A DNA stretch of 64,000 bases from NCBI GenBank assembly GCA_023404705.1, contig JAEYAU010000234.1, positions 1-64,000 of the forward strand, in the 5' to 3' direction. A program made the position numbers and the translations under genes. The notes beneath the pieces are model-generated. The model was given only the letters and a program-made list of their open reading frames with translations. It was not told the DNA's origin and did not search any database. Below, piece by piece: positions 1 to 7,635 of this stretch. This DNA comes from Pseudomonadota bacterium (GTDB taxonomy: Bacteria > Pseudomonadota > Alphaproteobacteria > Rhizobiales > Xanthobacteraceae). The stretch's first letter is position 1; each line of letters starts with the position of its first letter.

Positions 1-382
1 CCGCGTCGAGCGCAACGGCCGCCCGCTGCCTATCGCGGTGGGTCAGGCGGCCGGCGCCGCCGTCACGGTCGGCGTGCGGCCCGAGGCCATGCGGCTCGAC
101 GGCGATGCAGCCTGCGTGGTGCCGTGCCGGTTCCGGCGGCGCGAGAATCTCGGCGCGGAGAGCATCTTGCACTTTGATCTCGCGGCGGAGCCGTCGCTGC
201 CGGTGCTGTGCCGCGCGGGGCCGGGCGTCGAGAGCGTGCCGGAGGGCGAGACGCAGCTCGGGTTCGACGCGCGGAGCGCACATCTCTTCGATGCGCAGGG
301 TCAGCGCATAGAGACCTTCGTCGAGCGCCGCGCGCCCGGTGGTGGCACCGTGGAGCTGCTGCGCGCCGGAGAGGCCCGATGA
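1..382 (+). CDS. ABC transporter ATP-binding protein, UgpC/MalK type (C-terminal part, 5' truncated by window)
   Basis: The reading frame is open from base 2 to the TGA at 380-382, so only the C-terminal part is present. The visible part carries the TOBE-type regulatory domain of CUT1 sugar ATPases; the phrase VGVRPEAMRL is the usual entry to the last TOBE strand segment in UgpC, MalK and SmoK. The Walker motifs lie outside the window. The stop overlaps the ATG of the next permease (ATGA at 379-382), so it belongs to the same transporter. By family it would energise uptake of a carbohydrate, polyol or glycerophospho compound. Substrate cannot be read from this fragment. Confidence 0.85.
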   Translation, partial: RVERNGRPLPIAVGQAAGAAVTVGVRPEAMRLDGDAACVVPCRFRRRENLGAESILHFDLAAEPSLPVLCRAGPGVESVPEGETQLGFDARSAHLFDAQGQRIETFVERRAPGGGTVELLRAGEAR

Positions 383-1305
383 GCAGTATGGCGCTCCCGA
401 TCGAAGCGGCCGCCCCGCCGCGCAGCCGCCAGGGCTGGGTGGAGGCGCTCGCCGGCATCGGCTTCGCGGCGCCGGCCTTCATCCTGCTGCTGCTCACCAG
501 CCTGGTGCCGCTCGCGGCCCTGGCCGCGTTGAGCTTCACGAATTACGAGCTCGGCGCGCTGGATTTCACCTTCGTCGGCCTGAAGCATTTCCAGGCTGCG
601 CTCAAGGATCCGGTGATCCGCCGCTCCCTTTCCAACACGCTGCTCTATGTCGCGATCGTGGTGCCGGGCGGCGTTCTGATCTCGCTCTTCGTCGCGCTGC
701 TGGTGCACCGGCGGACGCGCACGCGCGGCTTCTACGAGGTGATCTACTTCCTGCCCGTCACCTCCACGCTGATCGCCATGGCGACCATGTGGCAGTTCCT
801 GTTGCACCCGAACCTGGGTCCGATCAATCAAGTGCTCAAGGCGCTCGGCTTCGGCGAGGTCGCGTTCCTCAGCGAGCCGCATCTCGTCATCCCGACGCTC
901 GCGGCGATCGGCATCTGGCAGCTCATCGGCTTCAACATGGTGCTGTTCCTCGCCGGCCTCTCGGCGATCCCGCGCGACCTCTACGAGGCCGCGGACGTCG
1001 ACGGCGCGAGCCATCCGATCGACCGATTCCTGAAGGTGACGTGGCCGCTGCTCGGACCGACGACGATGTTCGTGACGGTCACGACCTTCATCACGGCCTT
1101 CAAGGTGTTCGACACGGTCGCGGTGATGACGCGCGGCGGACCGATGGGGTCCTCCGAGGTGCTGCTCTACGCGATCTATCTCGAGGGCTTCCAGTATTTC
1201 CATCTCAGCTATGCGGCGACGCTGACGCTGATCTTCCTCGCTTTCACGCTGGTCTTCTCGGTCGCGCAGACCTTCTGGCTCGACCGCCGGGTGCACTACC
1301 GATGA
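379..1305 (+). CDS. ABC sugar/polyol transporter permease, UgpA/MalF type
   Basis: 308 residues, the normal length for a CUT1 permease. There are about six hydrophobic segments, and the EAA loop that docks on the ATPase reads EAADVDGASHPIDRF (roughly residues 210-225). The start ATG overlaps the stop of the ATPase gene, and the stop overlaps the next permease gene (ATGA at 1302-1305). By family it pairs with the following UgpE-like permease to form the membrane channel for a carbohydrate, polyol or glycerol-phosphate-type substrate. A longer in-frame extension into the ATPase gene exists, but the overlapping ATG is the natural start. Confidence 0.92.
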   Translation: MSSMALPIEAAAPPRSRQGWVEALAGIGFAAPAFILLLLTSLVPLAALAALSFTNYELGALDFTFVGLKHFQAALKDPVIRRSLSNTLLYVAIVVPGGVLISLFVALLVHRRTRTRGFYEVIYFLPVTSTLIAMATMWQFLLHPNLGPINQVLKALGFGEVAFLSEPHLVIPTLAAIGIWQLIGFNMVLFLAGLSAIPRDLYEAADVDGASHPIDRFLKVTWPLLGPTTMFVTVTTFITAFKVFDTVAVMTRGGPMGSSEVLLYAIYLEGFQYFHLSYAATLTLIFLAFTLVFSVAQTFWLDRRVHYR

Positions 1306-2180
1306 GCGCCACGGCCACCATCACGGCGCGTCCGCCGACGCCGCTGGCGGCGCGGCTGCGGCGTCTCATCTCGCTGACGCTCGTGCACACTGTGCTGATG
1401 GTCGGCGCCGTGTTCATGCTGCTGCCCTTCGTGTTCATGCTGGTGAGCTCGATCAAGCCGCCGGGCGAGATCTTCGAGGCGACGTTCCGGCTCTGGCCGC
1501 GCACCTTCTACGGGCTGCAGAACTTCCAGTCCGCGCTCGCGACCGCACCGCTGCTCAAGTTCCTGCTGAACGGGCTGATCGTCTGCCTCGGCATTCTCGT
1601 CGTCCAGCTCCTGGTCGCGATCCCTTGCGCCTATGCGCTCGCCAAGCTCAACTTCCCGGGCCGACCCGTGCTGTTCGGCCTCATCCTGCTCGGGCTCTGC
1701 ATTCCGGTGCAGGTGCCCTCGCTGCCGCTCTATATCGCGTTTGCGCAGCTCGGCATTCTCAACACCTATCTGTCGATGATGCTGCCGTTCTTCCTCTCGG
1801 TGTTCGCGATCTTCCTGTTCCGTCAGTTCTTCAAGAGCTATCCGGACGAGATCATCCAGGCGGCGCGGCTCGACGGCGTGAGCGAGTTCGAGATCGTGTG
1901 GCGCATCGTGGTGCCGAGCGCCTGGCCCGCGATCGCAGCCTTCTCGGTGTTCTCGATCGTGGCGCACTGGAATGATCTCTACTGGCCGCTGATCGTCGTC
2001 TCGGACACGGCGCTCGCCACGCCACCGCTCGGCATGATGTATTTCGCGGACTCCGAGCTCGGCTCGAACTACGGCGCGCTCTCGGCCGGCGCCGCCATCA
2101 TCACGGCACCGCTCGTGATCGCCTTCCTCATCGCCCGCCGGCGCTTCATCGCCGGCATCACGATGACGGGTATCAAGTGA
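1302..2180 (+). CDS. ABC sugar/polyol transporter permease, UgpE/MalG type
   Basis: 292 residues with about six membrane segments and the second EAA loop (QAARLDGVSEFEIVWRI, roughly residues 185-202). This is the usual partner of the UgpA-like permease. The start overlaps the preceding stop by four bases, so expression is translationally coupled. After the stop at 2180 there is a 26-base gap with a good ribosome binding site leading to the binding-protein gene. The order ATPase, permease, permease, binding protein is found in several alphaproteobacterial polyol transporters. Confidence 0.92.
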   Translation: MSATATITARPPTPLAARLRRLISLTLVHTVLMVGAVFMLLPFVFMLVSSIKPPGEIFEATFRLWPRTFYGLQNFQSALATAPLLKFLLNGLIVCLGILVVQLLVAIPCAYALAKLNFPGRPVLFGLILLGLCIPVQVPSLPLYIAFAQLGILNTYLSMMLPFFLSVFAIFLFRQFFKSYPDEIIQAARLDGVSEFEIVWRIVVPSAWPAIAAFSVFSIVAHWNDLYWPLIVVSDTALATPPLGMMYFADSELGSNYGALSAGAAIITAPLVIAFLIARRRFIAGITMTGIK

Positions 2181-2206
2181 CGTCAGGCTCAACAGGGGAG
2201 AGCAGC

Positions 2207-3496
2207 ATGCTCAATCGCAGACATGTCGTGAAAGGCCTCGCCGGCGCGACGCTTGCCGCGCCGTTCGTCACGCGCGCGGCCTTCGCCGCGGAGACCACGC
2301 TGGAGGTGCTCTACGCATTTCCGGCCTTCGCCAAGTTCCACGAGCCGATTGCCCAGGAGTTCATGAAGAAGCAGTCGGACATCAAGATCAAGTTCCGCGC
2401 GCCGGCCGCGAGCTACGACGAAGGTCACCAGACCATGCTGCGGCAGGCGGTGACCAACCAGCTGCCGGACGTCTACTACTCGGGCTATCACCTCCTGGCC
2501 GAGTTGGTGCGCACGCTGGTGAAGCGCAACCAGATCACCGAGGTCGGCTCGCTGCTCGACAAGGAAGACGCCGCTTGGCGCAAGGCGAACTACTCGGAAG
2601 GTGTGCTCGCGCTCGGCAAGGTGGACGGGAAGACCTATGGTCTCGCCTTCAACGCCTCGCTGCCGATCATCTATTTCAACGAGCAGCTCGTGAAGGCCGC
2701 GGGCGGCGATCCGAACAAGATGCCCGACACCTGGCCCGCCATGATCGCGCTCGCGTCGAAGATCAAGAGCGGCGACGTCGCCGGCATCGGCTACAACATC
2801 CATGAGTGGCCGGACGACTGGCTGTTCCGCGCGCTGATCCTGCAGGGCGGCGGCTCGATGCTCGACGCCACGGAAACGGCCGCGGCCTTCGGCAACGAGG
2901 TCGGCTTGAAGGCATTGCGTTATTGCCGGCAGTTCGCGGCGGACGCCGGCATGCCGCTGATCGACTGGGACTCCTCGCGCCAGCAGTTCATCGCCGGCAA
3001 GATCGGCATCTTCGCGGACACGCCCGCGCGCATGCGCCAGGTCACCGACCTGATCGGAGACAAGTTCGCGCTGCGCACGACCACGTTCCCGATCGACGAC
3101 AAGGAGAAGGGCGGTCTGCCCACCGGCGGCAATGCCGCGATCATCACGGCGAAGGATCCGGCGAAGCAGAAAGCGGCGTGGGAGTTCCTCAAGTTCGTGA
3201 GCGGACCCGAGGCGCAGAAGATCGTGGTCGAGACCACGGGCTATATGCCGACCAACCTGCGCGCGACCGGGCCGGAGTTCCTCGGCGACTTCTACAACAA
3301 GAACCCGAACTTCAAGACCGTCTCGCTCAGCGTCGACCGTGCGAAGCCCTGGCAGGGCTATCCGGGCGGCCAGTCGGTGAAGATCTGGCGCACCCAGCGC
3401 GAGATCATCAACGCGGTGATGCGCGGCGAGGCGACGCCGGAGGCCGGGCTCGAGCGCATTGTCAAGGAGAGCAATGCGCTGATGAAGAGCTCGTGA
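2207..3496 (+). CDS. ABC transporter extracellular solute-binding protein, family 1 (UgpB-like)
   Basis: 429 residues from the ATG at 2207. An in-frame GTG at 2177 overlaps the previous stop, but GGGGAG at 2195-2200 is correctly spaced for 2207, and the N-terminus starting there is a clean export signal. The signal is twin-arginine-like (NRRHVVKG), with a hydrophobic stretch and an AFA cleavage site near residue 27. The mature part has the family layout of UgpB and sorbitol-binding proteins, including AFNASLPIIYFNEQL and a C-terminal GYMPTN segment. It delivers the substrate to the upstream permeases. A perfect stem-loop without a T-run follows at 3513. Confidence 0.9.
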   Translation: MLNRRHVVKGLAGATLAAPFVTRAAFAAETTLEVLYAFPAFAKFHEPIAQEFMKKQSDIKIKFRAPAASYDEGHQTMLRQAVTNQLPDVYYSGYHLLAELVRTLVKRNQITEVGSLLDKEDAAWRKANYSEGVLALGKVDGKTYGLAFNASLPIIYFNEQLVKAAGGDPNKMPDTWPAMIALASKIKSGDVAGIGYNIHEWPDDWLFRALILQGGGSMLDATETAAAFGNEVGLKALRYCRQFAADAGMPLIDWDSSRQQFIAGKIGIFADTPARMRQVTDLIGDKFALRTTTFPIDDKEKGGLPTGGNAAIITAKDPAKQKAAWEFLKFVSGPEAQKIVVETTGYMPTNLRATGPEFLGDFYNKNPNFKTVSLSVDRAKPWQGYPGGQSVKIWRTQREIINAVMRGEATPEAGLERIVKESNALMKSS

Positions 3497-3512
3497 GCCA
3501 CATGACATAGCG

Positions 3513-3532
3513 GCCGGCCCGCATGGGCCGGC
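3513..3532 (+). other. Perfect 8-bp stem-loop between binding-protein gene and downstream enzyme genes
   Basis: GCCGGCCC at 3513-3520 pairs perfectly with GGGCCGGC at 3525-3532 around a GCAT loop. There is no T-run after it, so it is not a classical intrinsic terminator. It sits just after the binding-protein stop and 21 bases before the next gene. Such stem-loops often protect binding-protein mRNA or partly attenuate readthrough in ABC operons. Function is inferred. Confidence 0.5.
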
Positions 3533-3553
3533 TGCGCCCGCCCGGAGAATGCC

Positions 3554-4387
3554 GTGCTCATCATCGCGCAGATCAGCGACTTCCACGTCCGCCCGCGCGG
3601 GCAGACGGCCTACGGCGTCGATACCAATGCGATGTTCGCGGAGGCGATCGACGCGGTGCTGCGGCTGCGGCCGCGTCCGGATCTGGTGCTGGTGAGCGGC
3701 GATCTCGCGGACTGCGGCCTGGCAGAGGAATATGCGCTGGTCACGGAAGGTCTGGCGGCGCTGCCGATGCCGGTCTTCGTCGTGCCCGGCAATCACGATC
3801 GGCGTGAGACTCTGGTGCGCGGCCTCTGGGACCGGCACAGCTACCTTCCCGACGGGTTCATCAATTATGCCGTCGAGGAATTTCCGCTGCGCCTGATCTG
3901 CCTCGACAGCGTGGTGCCGGGCGTGGGCCATGGCGGCTTCTGCAGCGAACGGCAGGACTGGCTCAGGCATACCTTGGCGCAGGGCGACGGCGCGCCGACC
4001 CTGGTGATGATCCACCATCCGCCGTTCCGCGTGGGCGTGGACGGCATGGATGAGCTGATGTTGCTCCAGGACACTGCCGCTTTTGAGACGATCATCCGCC
4101 GTCATCCCGAGGTGGAGCGCGTCGTCTGCGGTCACTATCATCGTCCAATCACGGTTCGCTATGCCGGCACCGTCGGCTTCTGCGCGCCCAGCACCGCGCA
4201 TCAGGTGGCCCTCGATCTGCATCCGGGACGCGCCAATCGATTCATCATGGAGCCGCCGGGCCTGGCCGTGCATACGTGGCGGCCTGACGCGGGGCTCACC
4301 ACCCACATTGTGCCGATCGGCGACTACGGCGCGCCATTCGACGTGGTGCTGGAAGCCGATTATCCGGGGCGAATTGCGCATGCATGA
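3554..4387 (+). CDS. GpdQ-like metallophosphoesterase (probable cytoplasmic phosphodiesterase)
   Basis: 277 residues from a GTG start served by GGAG at 3543-3546. All calcineurin-type metal motifs are visible: D9 and H11 in ISDFH, D50 in SGD, N80-H81-D82 in GNHD, H154-H155 in IHHPP, and H194/H196 in GHYH. The N-terminal run ISDFHVRPRGQTAYGVDTN follows, from memory, the layout of GpdQ glycerophosphodiesterase, which is also about 275 residues long. The related cAMP phosphodiesterase CpdA is the main alternative. There is no signal peptide, so it acts in the cytoplasm. It overlaps the next phosphatase gene by eight bases, which suggests sequential hydrolysis of an imported phosphodiester. The substrate is not shown by the sequence. 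Confidence 0.82.
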   Translation: MLIIAQISDFHVRPRGQTAYGVDTNAMFAEAIDAVLRLRPRPDLVLVSGDLADCGLAEEYALVTEGLAALPMPVFVVPGNHDRRETLVRGLWDRHSYLPDGFINYAVEEFPLRLICLDSVVPGVGHGGFCSERQDWLRHTLAQGDGAPTLVMIHHPPFRVGVDGMDELMLLQDTAAFETIIRRHPEVERVVCGHYHRPITVRYAGTVGFCAPSTAHQVALDLHPGRANRFIMEPPGLAVHTWRPDAGLTTHIVPIGDYGAPFDVVLEADYPGRIAHA

Positions 4388-5195
4388 TCTGACGAAACTG
4401 CTCGCCGGCGCCGAAACCGTGGTTGCCGAGGCGGCGGCGCGGCTGGTGGAGATGCAGCACGGTCCGTTGCGCGCACAGCGTAAGGATCTGCTCGATGTGG
4501 TGACGGAAGCGGATCATGCGGCCGAGGAGATCGTCGTTACGGGCCTTCAACGGCTGACGCCGGACGCCGGCATTCTGGCCGAGGAGCGCGGCACCACGGC
4601 GGGTCGAAACGGCGCGCAGTGGATCATCGATCCGCTGGACGGCACCGTGAACTACGCGAGCGGCTTGCCCTGGTTCTCGGTGTCGGTGGCCTACCAGGCC
4701 GACGGCGAGGTGCGCCTCGGTCTGTTCGACGCGCCGGTCGCGCGCATCTACGGGCGCTACGTGGAAGGCCGGGTTGCGACGGTGGACGGAAAGCCCGCGC
4801 GGGTGTCGCAGACGCGCTCGCTTTCGGATGCGGTCATCTCCGTGATCCTCACCTCGCATTTCTCGCCCGAAGATGTCCGCAAGGCCGCGGCCATCATCGC
4901 GCGCCTCGGTTCGACGGTGCGCGGCGTGCGCATCGTCGTGTCGGGCGCGCTGGAGATGGCGCTGGTCGCTTCGGCGCGGCTCGATGCCTTCGTGTCGCTC
5001 AAGGCGGATGTCGTCTCGCATGCGGCGGCGACGCCGCTGGTGCGCGCGGGCGGCGGACGGGTGACGCGGCTCGACGGCACCGACAGCCGCATCGACGATC
5101 TGGAGAAGATCGCCTCCAACGGGTTGATCCACGACGAGCTGCTGGCGGAGCTGCGCGAGGCCCTGCGCGAAGCGCCGCGCGAGACGCCGCGATGA
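4380..5195 (+). CDS. Inositol-monophosphatase-family phosphatase with altered third metal motif
   Basis: 271 residues. The family motifs AEER (E68/E69) and WIIDPLDGTVNY (D84, D87, G88, T89) are intact and would bind two metals and the attacking water. The third motif, normally WDxAAG, reads VVSHAAA at residues 211-217, so the usual metal-binding Asp aligns with Ser213; flanking LDAF and VRAGGG keep the alignment in register. The enzyme may still work with two metals or may have shifted in substrate. It lies between a phosphodiesterase and a sugar regulator in a polyol operon, so a sugar or polyol phosphate is more likely as substrate than inositol phosphate. It overlaps genes on both sides. 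Confidence 0.85.
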   Translation: MHDLTKLLAGAETVVAEAAARLVEMQHGPLRAQRKDLLDVVTEADHAAEEIVVTGLQRLTPDAGILAEERGTTAGRNGAQWIIDPLDGTVNYASGLPWFSVSVAYQADGEVRLGLFDAPVARIYGRYVEGRVATVDGKPARVSQTRSLSDAVISVILTSHFSPEDVRKAAAIIARLGSTVRGVRIVVSGALEMALVASARLDAFVSLKADVVSHAAATPLVRAGGGRVTRLDGTDSRIDDLEKIASNGLIHDELLAELREALREAPRETPR

Positions 5196-6133
5196 ACGAG
5201 ATCGACCAGCTGCGCGCGCGTGTCGCCTGGCTCTACTACCTGGAGAACTTCACCCAGGCCGAGATCGGCGAGAAGCTCGGGCTCACGCGCGCGAGAGTGA
5301 ACCGCATTCTCGGCGAAGCGCGCGAGAGTGGGCTCGTGCGCATCTCACTCGAGTCGCAGTTCGCGACCTGCACGGCGCTCGAGCAGGCGCTGAAGAACAA
5401 GTATGTTCGCGACGCCGTGATCGTGCCGTCTCCGGCGGATCAGAAGGACGTGGCGGGCGTGATCGGCATGGCGGCGGGCGCTTATCTCACCCGCTTCCTC
5501 GCCGAGAGCCGGATCTCCACAATCGGCATCGGCTGGGGCGCCACGCTGCGCGAGACCATCCGGCACGTGGCGACCGCGGATTATCCGAACCTCTGGATCA
5601 CCTCGATGATGGGCGGGCTCTCGCGCGGGCTCGAGCTCAACACATTCGAGATCGCGGGCGAGCTCGCGCGCCGGCTGAACGCGCAGTGCAGCTACCTGGC
5701 AGCGCCGATCTATGCGGCGACGCCGCGCTCGCGCGATACCATCCTGGCGCAGGACGTCTACGCGGAAGTCCTGGCGCGCATCGAGAAGATCGAGCTGGCG
5801 CTGCTCAGCATGGGTGACTTGACGCAGCGCTCGCTGCTCGTTCGGCATGGGCTGCCGGGAGACGTCTCGCCGGACGACCTGCGCAAGGCCGGCGCGGTGG
5901 GCGACGTGCTAGCGCAGTTCATCGACGAGCAGGGCAAGCCCATCGGCGACGCCATCAACAAGCGTGCCATCGCAATGCCCCTGTCGCGGCTCTCCAAGGT
6001 GAAGACCGTGATGCTGATCGCGGGCGGTCTCAACAAGGCGCCCGTGATCGCGGCGGCGCTGCGCGCGCGCATCGGCAACGTGCTGGTGAGCGACGAGAAG
6101 ACCGCCGAGAAGGTGCTGCAGCTGCTCGCATGA
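5192..6133 (+). CDS. SorC-family sugar-sensing transcriptional regulator
   Basis: 313 residues. An N-terminal winged helix-turn-helix (FTQAEIGEKLGLTRARVNRIL, roughly residues 20-40) is followed by the SorC sugar-binding domain, with a phosphosugar-isomerase-like segment around IGIGWGATLRETI. By family it binds a phosphorylated sugar or polyol intermediate and controls the adjacent catabolic genes; EryD of erythritol operons and SorC are relatives. It starts four bases inside the phosphatase gene and ends overlapping the kinase gene, so it is co-transcribed with its likely targets. A perfect palindrome at 7579-7590 is one candidate binding site. Confidence 0.9.
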   Translation: MNEIDQLRARVAWLYYLENFTQAEIGEKLGLTRARVNRILGEARESGLVRISLESQFATCTALEQALKNKYVRDAVIVPSPADQKDVAGVIGMAAGAYLTRFLAESRISTIGIGWGATLRETIRHVATADYPNLWITSMMGGLSRGLELNTFEIAGELARRLNAQCSYLAAPIYAATPRSRDTILAQDVYAEVLARIEKIELALLSMGDLTQRSLLVRHGLPGDVSPDDLRKAGAVGDVLAQFIDEQGKPIGDAINKRAIAMPLSRLSKVKTVMLIAGGLNKAPVIAAALRARIGNVLVSDEKTAEKVLQLLA

Positions 6134-7581
6134 TGTTCCTCGGGATCGATATCGGGACGTCGGGCGTCAAGGCGATCATCGTCGACGAGCATGATCGTGA
6201 GGTGGCGAGCGCGGCCGCGCCGCTCGCCGTGCAGCGGCCGCAGCCGCTCTGGGCCGAGCAGGATCCGGAGGCATGGTGGCGCGCGACCTGCGCGGCGCTC
6301 GACCAGCTTGCGGCGGAGGCGGCGGAGCGCATGGGCGAGGTCGCCGCGATCGGCCTCTCGGGGCAGATGCTCGGCGTGACGTTGCTCGATGAAACGGACG
6401 CACCGATCCGGCCTGCGCTGCTGTGGAACGATGGACGTGCCACCGCGGAGTGCGCCGCACTGCGCGAGCGGGTCTCGGACTTCATCGACCTCACGGGCGC
6501 GCCGCCCATGCCCGGCTTTCCGGCACCTAAGCTGCTCTGGCTGGCGCGTCACGAGCCGCAGGCGATCGCGCGCACACGCCGCGTGCTGCTGACCAAGGAC
6601 TATGTGCGGCTCCATCTCACGGGCGAGGCCGCAACTGATCTTGCGGACGGCTCGGCCACGCTGCTGATGGAAACGGAGGCCGGACGCTGGTCGGCGCGGC
6701 TGGCGGACGCTTGCGGAATCTCGGTTGCGCATCTGCCGCGGCTCGTGGAGAGCGGCGCCGTCAGCGGCGCACTGCGCGGCACGCTTGCGCAGCGCTGGGG
6801 CCTGCGCGCCGGGCTGCCGGTCGCGGGCGGCGCCGGCGACAACATGTGCGGTGCAGTGGGCGCCGGCGTTGTCCAGCGCGGCGACGCAGTGATCAGCCTC
6901 GGCACTTCCGGGGTGTTCTTCGCCGCCAACGACCGTTTCGTACCGGCGCGCGGGCAAGGGATGCACACGCATCGGCATGCCGTCGCGGGCCTCTACGGCC
7001 ACAATGGCTGTGTGCTCAGCGCCGCCGCGGCGTTTGCCTGGATCATGGAGATCGTGAAGGCCGACGACGCCGCGACGTTTCTCGCTGCGATCGAGGCGGC
7101 GGATCTGGCGCCTGACGCGGTGCCGGTGTTCACGCCCTATCTCACGGGCGAGCGCACGCCGCATGATGATGCGGCCGCAACCGCCACCTTCTCGGGGCTG
7201 CGCATCGGCATGGGCGCCTTGCATCTTGGCCGCGCAGTGCTCGACGGCGTCGCCTTCGCGCTCGCCGACTGCCGCGACGCCCTCGCGGCCGCTGGCGCTC
7301 CGATCGCGCGTCTTATGCTGGTCGGCGGCGGTGCGCGCAGCGCCTATTGGGCCGGCATCATCGCGACCGTGTTCGACCAGCAACTGTCGATTCCGGCGCA
7401 GGCCGCGCTCGGGCCGGCGCTGGGCGCCGCCCGGCTGGCGCGCCAAGCGGTCGGCGGTCCGTTGATCGGGGCGGATGCCGAAGAGATCGCGGTGATACCG
7501 CGGCCCGACCTCCGCGACGCCTACGCGGCGCAGCGCGAGGTGTATCGCCGCCACTATGCCGCGCTGGGACGCGCTGAATGA
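6130..7581 (+). CDS. xylB: FGGY-family carbohydrate kinase, xylulokinase-like
   Basis: 483 residues, the normal length for XylB. The N-terminal phosphate-binding segment is MFLGIDIGTSGVK, the catalytic Asp is D237 in GGAGDNMCGAVG, and a second ATP-binding region VLVGGGARS-like (LMLVGGGARS) lies near residues 395-405. By family it phosphorylates D-xylulose or a similar ketose with ATP. One deviation: the substrate motif remembered as GQMHG in E. coli XylB is GQMLG here (L81), so the ketose may not be D-xylulose. It overlaps the regulator by four bases (ATGA) and is followed by the polyol dehydrogenase that would make its substrate. Confidence 0.85.
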   Translation: MMFLGIDIGTSGVKAIIVDEHDREVASAAAPLAVQRPQPLWAEQDPEAWWRATCAALDQLAAEAAERMGEVAAIGLSGQMLGVTLLDETDAPIRPALLWNDGRATAECAALRERVSDFIDLTGAPPMPGFPAPKLLWLARHEPQAIARTRRVLLTKDYVRLHLTGEAATDLADGSATLLMETEAGRWSARLADACGISVAHLPRLVESGAVSGALRGTLAQRWGLRAGLPVAGGAGDNMCGAVGAGVVQRGDAVISLGTSGVFFAANDRFVPARGQGMHTHRHAVAGLYGHNGCVLSAAAAFAWIMEIVKADDAATFLAAIEAADLAPDAVPVFTPYLTGERTPHDDAAATATFSGLRIGMGALHLGRAVLDGVAFALADCRDALAAAGAPIARLMLVGGGARSAYWAGIIATVFDQQLSIPAQAALGPALGAARLARQAVGGPLIGADAEEIAVIPRPDLRDAYAAQREVYRRHYAALGRAE

Positions 7582-7590
7582 CAATTGTCA
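7579..7590. promoter_or_regulatory. Perfect 12-bp palindrome TGACAATTGTCA, candidate operator
   Basis: TGACAATTGTCA is its own reverse complement and includes the stop codon of the kinase gene. It lies 45 bases before the dehydrogenase start, in the only gap of the enzyme part of the operon. It could be a binding site for the SorC-type regulator encoded upstream, giving a secondary promoter for the dehydrogenase. No promoter elements are convincing, so the role is a guess. Confidence 0.4.
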
Positions 7591-7635
7591 CGATGAGAGA
7601 GCATTTGTAATATGGCGCTTCAGGGAGTGATGGGA

